Origin: Atherix ibis | Lineage: Eukaryota > Arthropoda > Insecta > Diptera > Athericidae | Length of the DNA: 64,000 nt | Reading direction: 5' to 3' | NCBI GenBank assembly: GCA_958298945.1 | Contig: OY282608.1 | Coordinates: forward strand, 64,828,951 to 64,892,950 | Part shown: positions 23,601-34,703 of the stretch, piece by piece | Position numbering within the stretch: the stretch's first letter is position 1 | Layout: each line of letters opens with the position of its first letter | Position numbers and translations under genes: made by a program | Notes under the pieces: generated by a model | What the model was told of the DNA's origin: nothing | Seen by the model: only the letters and a program-made list of their open reading frames with translations | Database searches by the model: none

Positions 23601-26301
23601 TTGTTCGTTTGTTGGTTTGTTGGATTGTTGGCTTGTTGGCTTGTTGGTTTATTGGTTTGTTGGATTTTTGGTTTGTTGGTTTGTTGGCTTGTTGGCTTGT
23701 TGCTTTGTTGGTTTGTTGGTTTGTTGACTTTTTGGCTTGTTGGTTTGTTGGTTTGTTGGCTTTTTGGTTTGTTGGTTTGTTGGCTTGTTGGTTTGTTGGT
23801 TTGTTGGCTTGTTGGTTACTTAGTTTGTTGGTTTGTTGGTTTGTTGGCTTGTTGGTTTGTTGGTTTGTTGGTTTGTTGGCTTGTTGGCTTGTTGGCTTGT
23901 TAGTTTGTTGGTTTGTTGGTTTTTTGGTTTGTTGGTTTGTTGGCTTGTTGGTTTGTTAGTTTGTTGGCTTTTTGGTTACTTGGTTTGTTGGTTTGTTGGT
24001 TTGTTGGTTTGTTGGCTTGTTGGATTGTTGGTTTGTTGGTTTGTTGGTTTGTTGGTTTTTTGGTTTGTTGGTTTGTTGGCTTGTTGGTTTGTTGGTTTGT
24101 TGGTTTGTTGGCTTGTTGGCTTGTTGGTTTGTTGGTTTGTTGGTTTGTTTGTTTGTTGGTTTATTGGTTTGTTGGTCTGTTCGTTTGTTGGTTTGTTGGT
24201 TAATTGGTTTGTTGGTTTGTTGGCATGTTGGTTTGTTGGTTTTTTGGCTTGTTGGTTTGTTGGTTTGTTGGTTTGTTGGTTTGTTGGTTTGTTGGTTTGT
24301 TGGTTTGTTGGTTTGTTGGATTGTTGGCTTGTTGGTTTGTTGGTTTGTTGGCTTGTTGGTTTGTTGGTTTGTTGGCTTGTTGGCTTGTTGCTTTGTTCGT
24401 TTGATGGTTTGTTGGTTTGTTGGTTTTTTGGTTTGTTGGTTTGTTGGTTTGTTGGCTTGTTGGCTTGTTGGTTTGTTGGTTTGTTGGCTTGTTGGTTTGT
24501 TAGTTTGTTGGTTTGTTGGCTTGTTGTCTTGTTGGTTTGTTGGTTTTTTGGTTTGTTGGTTTGTTGGTTTGTTGGTTTGTTGGTTTGTTGGTTTGTTTGT
24601 TTGTTGGTTTGTTGGTTTGTTGGTTTGTTCGTTTGATGGTTTGTTGGTTTGTTGGTTTTTTGGTTTGTTGGTTTGTTGGTTTGTTGGTTTCTTGGTTTGT
24701 TGGTTTGTTGATTTGTTGATTTGTTAGTTTGTTGGCATGTTGGTTTGTTGGTTTGTTGGTTTGTTGGCTTGTTGGTTTGTTGGTTTGTTGGTTTGTTGGC
24801 TTGTTGGCTTGTTGGTTTGTTGGTTTGTTGGCTTGTTGGCTTGTTGGTTTGTTGGTTTGTTGGCTGGTTGGTTTGTTAGTTTGTTGGTTTTTTGTCTTGT
24901 TGGCTTGTTGGTTTGTTGGTTTTTTAATTTGTTGGTTTGTTGGTTTGTTGGTTTGTTGGTTTATTTTTTTGTTGGTTTGTTGGTTTGTAGGTTTGTTGGT
25001 TTGTAGGTTTGTTGGTTTGTTGGTTTGTTGGTTTGTTGGTTTGTTCTTTTGTTGGTTTGTTGGTTAATTGGTTTGTTGGTTTGTTGGTTTGTTGGTTTGT
25101 TGGTTTGTTGGTTTATTTGTTTGTTGGTTTGTTGGTTTGTTGGTTTGTTGGTTTATTTGTTGGTTAGTTTGTAGGTTTGTTGGTTTGTTGGTTTGTTGGT
25201 TTGTTGGTTTGTTGGTTTGTTCGTTTGTTGGTTTGTTGGTTAATTGGTTTGTTGGTTTGTTGGCTTGTTGGTTTGTTGGTTTTCTGGTTTGTTGGTTTGT
25301 TGGTTTGTTGGTTTGTTGATTTGTTGGTTTGTTGGTTTCTTGGTTTGTTGGTTTGTTGGTTTGTTGGTTTGTTCGTTTGATGGTTTGTTGGTTTGTTGGT
25401 TTTTTGGTTTGTTGGTTTGTTGGTTTGTTGGTTTCTTGGTTTGTTGGTTTGTTGATTTGTTGATTTGTTGGTTTGTTGGCATGTTGGTTTGTTGGTTTGT
25501 TGGTTTGTTGGCTTGTTGGTTTGTTGGTTTGTTGGCTTGGTGGCTTGTTGGTTTGTTGGTTTGTTGGTTTGTTGGTTTGTTGGTTTGTTGGTTTGTCGGT
25601 TTTTTGGTTTCTTGGTTTCTTGGTTTATTTGTTTGTTGGCTTGTTGGCTTGTTGGTTTGTTGGTTTGTTGGCTTGTTGGTTTGTTAGTTTGTTGGTTTGC
25701 TGGCTTGTTGGCTTGTTGGTTTGTTGGTTTGTTGGCTTGTTGGCTTGTTGGTTTGTTGGTTTGTTGGTTTGTTGGTTTTTTGGTTTGTTGGTTTGTTGGT
25801 TTGTTGGTTTGTTGGATTATTTGTTTGTTGGTTTGTTGGCTTGTTGGTTTGTTGGTTTGTTGGTTTGTTGGCTTGTTGGTTTGTTGGTTTGTTGGCTTGT
25901 TGGCTTGTTGCTTTGTTGGTTTGTTGGTTTGTTGGTTTGTTGGCTTGTTGGCTTGTTGGTTTGTTAGTTTGTTGGCTTTTTGGTTACTTGGTTTGTTGGT
26001 TTGTTGGTTTGTTGGCTTGTTGGTTTGTTGGTTTGTTGGTTTGTTGGTTTGTTGGTTTGTTGGCTTGTTGGTTTGTTGGTTTGTTGGTTTGTTGGTTTGT
26101 TGGTTTGTTGGTTTGTTGGTTTGTTGGCTTGCTGGTTTTTAGCTTTGTTGGCTTGTTGGCTTGTTGGTTTGTTGTTTTGTTAGCTTGTTCGTTTGTTGGT
26201 TTGTTGGATTGTTGGCTTGTTGGCTTGTTGGCTTGTTGGTTTGTTGGTTTGTGGGCTTTTTGGTTTGTTGGTTTGTTGGCTTGTTGCTTTGTTGGTTTGT
26301 T
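20672..26301 (+). repeat. 5.5 kb tandem duplication, copy 1 (about 5,630 bases)
   Basis: This block matches 26,302-31,851. The offset is 5,630 at its start and 5,526 from about 21,100 onward, because copy 1 carries 104 extra bases (13 octamers) near 21.0-21.1 kb. The offset becomes 5,550 near 26.1 kb, where copy 2 has 24 extra bases (three octamers). Shared landmarks are GTAAGCTTG near 20,727, GGTTTTGTTGG at 21,374, TGTTAAATTG near 21,948, GTAGCTTTATTTG near 22,859 and GGTTGGTTTG near 22,914. Four register breaks in this copy (20,786-20,790, 20,793-20,805, 21,376-21,382, 22,729-22,741) are all repeated in copy 2. Confidence 0.9.
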
Positions 26302-29300
26302 GGCTTGTTGGCTTGTTGGTTTGTTAGTTTGTTGGTTTTTTGGTTTGTTGGTTTGTAAGCTTGTTGGTTTGTTGGTTTGTTGGTTTGTTGGCTTGTTGGC
26401 TTGTTGGTTTGTTGGTTTCTGGCTTGTTGTTTGTTGGTTTCTTGGCTTGTTGGCTTGTTGCTTTGTTGGTTTGTTGGTTTTTTGGCTTGTTGGCTTGTTG
26501 GTTTGTTAGTTTGTTGGCTTTTTGGTTACTTGGTTTGTTGGTTTGTTGGCTTGTTGTTTTGTTGGCTAGTTGGTTTGTTTGTTTGTTGGTTTGTTGGTTT
26601 GTTGGCTTGTTGGCTTGTTGCTTTGTTGATTTGTTGGCTTGTTGGCTTGTTGGTTTGTTGGTTTGTTGGTTTGTTAGTTTGTTGGCTTGTTGGCTTGTTG
26701 CTTTGTTGGTTTCTTGGTTTGTTGGCTTGTTGGCTTGTTGGTTTATTAGTTTGTTGGCTTTTTGGTTACTTGGTTTGTTGGTTTGTTGGCTTGTTGGTTT
26801 TTTGGCTTGTTGGTTTGTTGGTTAGTTGGTTTGTTGGTTTGTTGGTTTGTTGGTTTTTTGGTTTGTTGGTTTGTTGGTTTGTTGGCTTGCTGGTTTGTTG
26901 GTTTTGTTGGCTTGTTGGCTTGTTGGTTTGTTGGTTTTCTGGCTTGTTGGTTACTTAGTTTGTTGGTTTGTTGGTTTGTTGGTCTGTTGGTTTGTTGGCT
27001 TGTTGGCTTGTTGGTTTGTTGTTTAGTTCGTTTGTTGGTTTGTTAGTTTGTTGGTTTGTTGGCTTGTTGGCTTGTTGGTTTGTTGGTTTTTTGGTTTGTT
27101 GGTTTGTTGGTTTGTTGGTTTGTTGGTTTGTTGGTTTGTTGGTTTGTTGGTTTATTTGTTTGTTGGTTTGTTGGCTTGATGATTTGTTGGTTTGTTGGCT
27201 TGTTGGTTTGTTGGTTTGTTGGTTTGTTGGTTTGTTGATTTGTTGGTTTTTTGGTTTGTTGGTTTATTTGTTTGTTGCTTTGTTGGCTTGTTGGTTTGTT
27301 GGTTTATTGGTTTGTTGGTTTGTTTGTTTGTTGGCTTGTTGGTTTGTTGGTTTGTTGGTTTGTTGGCTTGTTGGCTTGTTAGTTTGTTGGTTTGTTGGCT
27401 TGTTGGTTTGTTAGTTTGTTGGCTGTTTGGTTACTTGGTTTGTTGGTTTGTTGGTTTGTTGGCTTGTTGGTTTGTTAAATTGTTGGTTTGTTGGTTTGTT
27501 GGTTTGTTGGTTTGTTGGCTTTTTGGCTTGTTGGTTTGTTGTTTTGTTAGTTTGTTGGTTTGTTGGTTTGTTGGTTTTTTGGTTTGTTGGTTTATTTGTT
27601 TGTTGGTTTGTTGGCTTGTTGGTTTGTTGGTTTGTCGGTTTGTTGGCTTGTTGGCTTGTTGCTGTGTTCGTTTGATGGTTTGTCGGTTTGTTGGTTTTTT
27701 GGTTTGTTGGTTTGTTGGTTTGTTGGCTTGTTGGCTTCTTGGCTTGTTGGCTTGTTGGTTTGTTGGTTTGTTGGCTTGTTGGTTTGTTAGTTTGTTGGTT
27801 TGTTGGCTTGTTGGCTTGTTGCTTTGTTGGTTTGTTGGTTTGTTGGCTTGTTGGCTTGTTGGTTTGTTAGTTTGTTGGCTTTTCGGTTACTTGGTTTGTT
27901 GGCTTGTTGGTTTGTTGGCTTGTTGGTTTGTTGGTTTGTTTGTTTGTTGGCTTGTTGGTTTGTTGGTTTGTTGTTTTGTTGGCTCGTTGGTTTGTTGGTT
28001 TGTATGTTTGTTGGTTTGTTTGTTTGTTGGTTTGTTGGTTTGTTGGTTTGTTGGCTTGTTGGTTTGTTGGTTTGTTGGCTTGTTGGCTTGTTGGTTTGTT
28101 GGTTTGTTGGTTTGTCGGTTTGTTGGCTTGTTGGTTTGTTGGTTTTTTGGCTTGTTGGTTTTTTGGTTTGTTGGTTTGTTGGTTTGTTGGTTTGTTGGTT
28201 TGTTGGTTTGTTGGTTTGTTGGATTGTTGGCTTGTTGGTTTGTTGGTTTGTTGGCTTGTTGTTTGTTGGTTTGTTGGCTTGTTGGCTTGTTGCTTTGTTC
28301 GTTTGATGGTTTGTTGGTTTGTTAGTTTTTTGGTTTGTTGGTTTGTTGGTTTGTTGGCTTGTTGGCTTGTTGGTTTGTTGGTTTGTAGCTTTATTTGTTT
28401 ATTAGTTTGTTGGTTTGTTGATTTGTTGGTTTATTTGTTGGTTGGTTTGTTTGTTTGTAGGTTTGTTGGTTTGTTGGTTTGTTGGCTTGTTGGCTTGTTG
28501 GTTTGTTGGTTTGTTGGTTTGTTGGTTTGTTGGTTTGTTGGTTTGTTGGTTTTTTGGTTTGTTGGTTTATTTGTTTGTTGGCTTGTTGGCTTGTTGGCTT
28601 GTTGGTTTGTTGGTTTGTTGGCTTGTTGGTTTGTTAGTTTGTTGGTTTGCTGGCTTGTTGGCTTGTTGGTTTGTTGATTTGTTGGCTTGTTGGCTTGTTG
28701 GTTTGTTGGTTTGTTGGTTTTTTGGTTTGTTGGTTTGTTAGTTTGTTGGTTTATTGGATTATTTGTTTGTTGGTTTGTTGGCTTGTTGGTTTGTTGGTTT
28801 GTTGGTTTGTTGGCTTGTTGGTTTGTTGGTTTGTTGGCTTGTTGGCTTGTTGCTTTGTTGGTTTGTTGGTTTGTTGGTTTGTTGGCTTGTTGGCTTGTTG
28901 GTTTGTTAGTTTGTTGGCTTTTTGGTTACTTGGTTTGTTGGTTTGTTGGCTTGTTGGTTTGTTGGTTTGTTGGTTTGTTGGTTTGTTGGCTTGTTGGCTT
29001 GTTGGTTTGTTGGTTTGTTGGTTTGTTGGTTTGTTGGTTTGTTGGTTTGTTGGTTTGTTGGCTTGTTGGCTTGTTGGTTTTTTGCTTTGTTGGCTTGTTG
29101 GCTTGTTGGTTTGTTGTTTTGTTGGCTTGTTCGTTTGTTGGTTTGTTGGATTGTTGGCTTGTTGGCTTGTTGGTTTATTGGTTTGTTGGATTTTTGGTTT
29201 GTTGGTTTGTTGGCTTGTTGGCTTGTTGCTTTGTTGGTTTGTTGGTTTGTTGACTTTTTGGCTTGTTGGTTTGTTGGTTTGTTGGCTTTTTGGTTTGTTG

Positions 29301-31851
29301 GTTTGTTGGCTTGTTGGTTTGTTGGTTTGTTGGCTTGTTGGTTACTTAGTTTGTTGGTTTGTTGGTTTGTTGGCTTGTTGGTTTGTTGGTTTGTTGGTTT
29401 GTTGGCTTGTTGGCTTGTTGGCTTGTTAGTTTGTTGGTTTGTTGGTTTTTTGGTTTGTTGGTTTGTTGGCTTGTTGGTTTGTTAGTTTGTTGGCTTTTTG
29501 GTTACTTGGTTTGTTGGTTTGTTGGTTTGTTGGTTTGTTGGCTTGTTGGATTGTTGGTTTGTTGGTTTGTTGGTTTGTTGGTTTTTTGGTTTGTTGGTTT
29601 GTTGGCTTGTTGGTTTGTTGGTTTGTTGGTTTGTTGGCTTGTTGGCTTGTTGGTTTGTTGGTTTGTTGGTTTGTTTGTTTGTTGGTTTATTGGTTTGTTG
29701 GTCTGTTCGTTTGTTGGTTTGTTGGTTAATTGGTTTGTTGGTTTGTTGGCATGTTGGTTTGTTGGTTTTTTGGCTTGTTGGTTTGTTGGTTTGTTGGTTT
29801 GTTGGTTTGTTGGTTTGTTGGTTTGTTGGTTTGTTGGTTTGTTGGATTGTTGGCTTGTTGGTTTGTTGGTTTGTTGGCTTGTTGGTTTGTTGGTTTGTTG
29901 GCTTGTTGGCTTGTTGCTTTGTTCGTTTGATGGTTTGTTGGTTTGTTGGTTTTTTGGTTTGTTGGTTTGTTGGTTTGTTGGCTTGTTGGCTTGTTGGTTT
30001 GTTGGTTTGTTGGCTTGTTGGTTTGTTAGTTTGTTGGTTTGTTGGCTTGTTGTCTTGTTGGTTTGTTGGTTTTTTGGTTTGTTGGTTTGTTGGTTTGTTG
30101 GTTTGTTGGTTTGTTGGTTTGTTTGTTTGTTGGTTTGTTGGTTTGTTGGTTTGTTCGTTTGATGGTTTGTTGGTTTGTTGGTTTTTTGGTTTGTTGGTTT
30201 GTTGGTTTGTTGGTTTCTTGGTTTGTTGGTTTGTTGATTTGTTGATTTGTTAGTTTGTTGGCATGTTGGTTTGTTGGTTTGTTGGTTTGTTGGCTTGTTG
30301 GTTTGTTGGTTTGTTGGTTTGTTGGCTTGTTGGCTTGTTGGTTTGTTGGTTTGTTGGCTTGTTGGCTTGTTGGTTTGTTGGTTTGTTGGCTGGTTGGTTT
30401 GTTAGTTTGTTGGTTTTTTGTCTTGTTGGCTTGTTGGTTTGTTGGTTTTTTAATTTGTTGGTTTGTTGGTTTGTTGGTTTGTTGGTTTATTTTTTTGTTG
30501 GTTTGTTGGTTTGTAGGTTTGTTGGTTTGTAGGTTTGTTGGTTTGTTGGTTTGTTGGTTTGTTGGTTTGTTCTTTTGTTGGTTTGTTGGTTAATTGGTTT
30601 GTTGGTTTGTTGGTTTGTTGGTTTGTTGGTTTGTTGGTTTATTTGTTTGTTGGTTTGTTGGTTTGTTGGTTTGTTGGTTTATTTGTTGGTTAGTTTGTAG
30701 GTTTGTTGGTTTGTTGGTTTGTTGGTTTGTTGGTTTGTTGGTTTGTTCGTTTGTTGGTTTGTTGGTTAATTGGTTTGTTGGTTTGTTGGCTTGTTGGTTT
30801 GTTGGTTTTCTGGTTTGTTGGTTTGTTGGTTTGTTGGTTTGTTGATTTGTTGGTTTGTTGGTTTCTTGGTTTGTTGGTTTGTTGGTTTGTTGGTTTGTTC
30901 GTTTGATGGTTTGTTGGTTTGTTGGTTTTTTGGTTTGTTGGTTTGTTGGTTTGTTGGTTTCTTGGTTTGTTGGTTTGTTGATTTGTTGATTTGTTGGTTT
31001 GTTGGCATGTTGGTTTGTTGGTTTGTTGGTTTGTTGGCTTGTTGGTTTGTTGGTTTGTTGGCTTGGTGGCTTGTTGGTTTGTTGGTTTGTTGGTTTGTTG
31101 GTTTGTTGGTTTGTTGGTTTGTCGGTTTTTTGGTTTCTTGGTTTCTTGGTTTATTTGTTTGTTGGCTTGTTGGCTTGTTGGTTTGTTGGTTTGTTGGCTT
31201 GTTGGTTTGTTAGTTTGTTGGTTTGCTGGCTTGTTGGCTTGTTGGTTTGTTGGTTTGTTGGCTTGTTGGCTTGTTGGTTTGTTGGTTTGTTGGTTTGTTG
31301 GTTTTTTGGTTTGTTGGTTTGTTGGTTTGTTGGTTTGTTGGATTATTTGTTTGTTGGTTTGTTGGCTTGTTGGTTTGTTGGTTTGTTGGTTTGTTGGCTT
31401 GTTGGTTTGTTGGTTTGTTGGCTTGTTGGCTTGTTGCTTTGTTGGTTTGTTGGTTTGTTGGTTTGTTGGCTTGTTGGCTTGTTGGTTTGTTAGTTTGTTG
31501 GCTTTTTGGTTACTTGGTTTGTTGGTTTGTTGGTTTGTTGGCTTGTTGGTTTGTTGGTTTGTTGGTTTGTTGGTTTGTTGGTTTGTTGGCTTGTTGGCTT
31601 GTTGGTTTGTTGGTTTGTTGGTTTGTTGGTTTGTTGGTTTGTTGGTTTGTTGGTTTGTTGGTTTGTTGGTTTGTTGGCTTGTTGGTTTTTTGCTTTGTTG
31701 GCTTGTTGGCTTGTTGGTTTGTTGTTTTGTTAGCTTGTTCGTTTGTTGGTTTGTTGGATTGTTGGCTTGTTGGCTTGTTGGCTTGTTGGTTTGTTGGTTT
31801 GTGGGCTTTTTGGTTTGTTGGTTTGTTGGCTTGTTGCTTTGTTGGTTTGTT
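26302..31851 (+). repeat. 5.5 kb tandem duplication, copy 2 (about 5,550 bases)
   Basis: This is nearly identical to 20,672-26,301 apart from two whole-octamer length changes and a few substitutions that I can see. Examples are TTGGTTTGTTGG at about 27,165 for TTGGTTTGCTGG in copy 1, GGCTGTTTGG near 27,421 for GGCTTTTTGG, and GGTTTGTTGATTTG near 28,665 for GGTTTGATGATTTG. Such similarity over more than 5 kb points to a very recent duplication, or to an assembly that represents one locus twice. Confidence 0.9.
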
Positions 31852-32639
31852 GGTTTGTTGACTTTTTGGCTTGTTGGTTTGTTGGTTTGTTGGCTTTTTG
31901 GTTTGTTGGTTTGTTGGCTTGTTGCCTTGTTGGTTTGTTGGTTTGTTGGCTTGTTGGTTACTTAGTTTGTTGGTTTGTTGGTTTGTTGGCTTGTGGGTTT
32001 GTTGGTTTGTTTGCTTGTTGGCTTGTTAGTTTGTTGGTTTGTTGGTTTTTTAGTTTGTTGGTTTGTTGGCTTGTTGGTTTGTTAGTTTGTTGGCTTTTTG
32101 GTTACTTGGTTTGTTGGTTTGTTGGTTTGTTGGTTTGTTGGCTTGTTGGATTGTTGGTTTGTTGGTTTATTGGTTTGTTGGTTTTTTGGTTTGTTGGTTT
32201 GTTGGCTTGTTGGTTTGTTGGTTTGTTGGCTTGTTGGCTTGTTGGTTTGTTGGTTTGTTGGTTTGTTGGTTTGTTGGTTTGTTGGTTTGTTGGTTTGTTG
32301 GTTTGTTGGTTTGTTCGTTTGTTGGTTTGTTGGTTAATTGGTTAGTTGGTTTGTTGGCATGTTGGTTTGTTGGTTTGTTGGTTTTTTGGTTTGTTGGTTT
32401 GTTGGTTTGTTGGTTTGTTGGTTTGTTGGTTTGTTTGTTTGATGGTTTGTTGGTTTGTTGGTTTTTTGGTTTGTTGGTTTGTTGGTTTGTTGGTTTCTTG
32501 GTTTGTTGGTTTGTTGATTTGTTGATTTGTTGGTTTGTTGGCATGTTGGTTTGTTGGTTTGTTGGTTTGTTGGCTTGTTGGTTTGTTGGTTTGTTAGCTT
32601 GTTGGCGTGTTGGTTTGTTGGTTTGTTGGTTTGTTGGTT
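31852..32639 (+). repeat. Octamer array between two large duplications
   Basis: This is octamer array that continues like the 23.7-24.2 kb segment (GACTTTTTGG near 31,860, GGTTACTTAG, GGTTACTTGG, then TTCGTTTG and GGTTAATTGG near 32,333). It carries two GCATGTTGG words near 32,358 and 32,542. No register break and no gene is seen. Confidence 0.7.
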
Positions 32640-34703
32640 TGTTGGTTTGTTGGTTTTTTGGTTTGTTGGTTTATTTGTTTGTTGGCTTGTTGGCTTGTTG
32701 GTTTGTTGGTTTGTTGGTTTGTTGGCTTGTTGGTTTGTTGGCTTGTTGGCTTGTTGGTTTGTTGGTTTGTTGGCTTGTTGGTTTGTTGGTTTGTTGGTTT
32801 GTTGGCTTGTTGGCTTGTTGGTTTGTTGGTTTGTTGGCTTGCTGGTTTGTTGGTTTGTTTGCTTGTTGGCTTGTTGCTTTGTTGGTTTGTTGGTTTGTTG
32901 AATTTTTGGCTTGTTGGTTTGTTGGTTTGTTGGCTTTTTGGTTTGTTGGTTTGTTGGCTTGTTGGCTTGTTGGTTTGTTGGTTTGTTGGCTTGCTGGTTA
33001 CTTAGTTTGTTGGTTTGTTGGTTTGTTGGCTTGTTGGTTTGTTGGTTTTTTGGTTTGTTGGTTTGTTGGCTTGTTGGTTTGTTAGTTTGTTGGCTTTTTG
33101 GTTACTTGGTTTGTTGGTTTGTTGGATTGTTGGTTTGTTGGCTTGTTGGCTTGTTGGTTTGTTGGTTTGTTGGTTTTTTGGTTTGTTGGTTTGTTGGTTT
33201 GTTGGTTTGTTGGCTTGTTGGCTTGTTGGTTTGTTGGTTTGTTGGTTTGTTGGTTTGTTGGTTTGTTGGTTTGTTAGTTTGTTCGTTGGTTGGTTTGTTG
33301 GTTAATTGGTTTGTTGGTTTGTTGGCTTGTTGGTTTGTTGGTTTGTTGGTTTTTTGGTTTGTTGGTTTGTTGGTTTGTTGGTTTGTTGGTTTGTTCGTTT
33401 GATGGTTTGTTGGTTTGTTGGTTTTTTGGTTTGTTGGTTTGTTGGTTTGTTGGTTTTTTGGTTTGTTGGTTTGTTGATTTGTTGATTTGTTGGTTTGTTG
33501 GCATGTTGGTTTGTTGGTTTGTTGGCTTGTTGGTTTGTTGGTTTGTTGGCTTGTTGGCTTGTTGGTTTGTTGGTTTGTTGGTTTGTTGGTTTGTTGGTTT
33601 GTTGGTTTGTTCGTTTTTTGGTTTATTTGTTTGTTGGCTTGTTGGCTTGTTGGTTTGTTAGTTTGTTGGTTTGTTGGTTTGTTGGCTTGTTGGTTTGTTG
33701 GTTTGTTGGTTTGCTGGCTTGTTGGCTTGTTGGTTTGTTGTTTTGTTGGCTTGTCGGCTGGTTGGTTTGCTGGTTTGTTGGTTTTTTGGTTTGTTGGTTT
33801 TTTGGTTTGTTGGTTTGTTGGATTATTTGTTTGTTGGTTTGTTGGCTTGTTGGTTTGTTGGTTTGTTGGTTTGTTTGCTTGTTGGTTTGTTGATTTGTTG
33901 GCTTGTTGGCTTGTTGCTTTGTTGGTTTGTTGGTTTGTTGGCTTGCTGGCTTGTTGGTTTGTTGGTTTGTTGGCTTGTTGGTTTGTTGGTTTCTTGGCTT
34001 GTTGGCTTGTTGCTTTGTTGGTTTGTAGGTTTGTTGGTTTGTTGGCTTGTTGGCTTGTTGGTTTGTTAGTTTGTTGGCTTCTTGATAACTTGGTTTGTTG
34101 GTTTGTTGGTTTGTTGGCTTGTTGGTTTGTTGGCTTGTTGGTTTGTTGCTTTGTTGGTTTGTTGGCTTGTTGGCTTGTTGGTTTGTTGGTTAGTTGGTTT
34201 GTTGGTTTGTTGGTTTGTTGGTTTTTTGATTTGTTGGTTTGTTGGTTTGTTGGCTTGCTGATTTGTTGGTTTGTTGGCTTGTTGGCTTCTTGGTTTGTTG
34301 GTTTTTTGGCTTGTTGGTTACTTAGTTTGTTGGTTTGTTGGTTTGTTGGTTTGTTGGGTTGTTGGCTTGTTGGCTTGTTGGTTTGTTGGTTAGCTCGTTT
34401 GTTGGTTTGTTAGTTTGATGGTTTGTTGGCTTGTTGGCTTGTTGGTTTGTTGGTTTGTTGGTTTGTTGGTTTGTTGGTTTGTTGGTTTGTTGGTTTGTTG
34501 GTTTGTTGGTTTATTTGTTTGTTAGTTTGTTGGTTTGTTGGTTTTTTGGTTTGTTGGTTTGTTGGCTTGTTGGTTTGTTAGTTTGTTGGCTTTTTGGTTA
34601 CTTGGTTTGTTGGTTTGTTGGTTTGTTGGTTTGTTGGCTTGTTGGTTTGTTGGTTTGTTGGTTTGTTGGTTTGTTGGTTTGTTGGTTTGTTGGTTTGTTG
34701 GCT
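32640..34703 (+). repeat. 2,064-base tandem duplication, copy 1
   Basis: This matches 34,704-36,767 at a constant offset of 2,064 bases, exactly 258 octamers. Landmarks are GAATTTTTGG near 32,900, TTCGTTGGTTGG near 33,284, GGTTAATTGG near 33,299, GGCATGTTGG near 33,500, GTCGGCTGGTTGG near 33,753, GATAACTTGG near 34,083 and GGTTAGCTCG near 34,389. There is no register break inside the unit. Confidence 0.88.
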
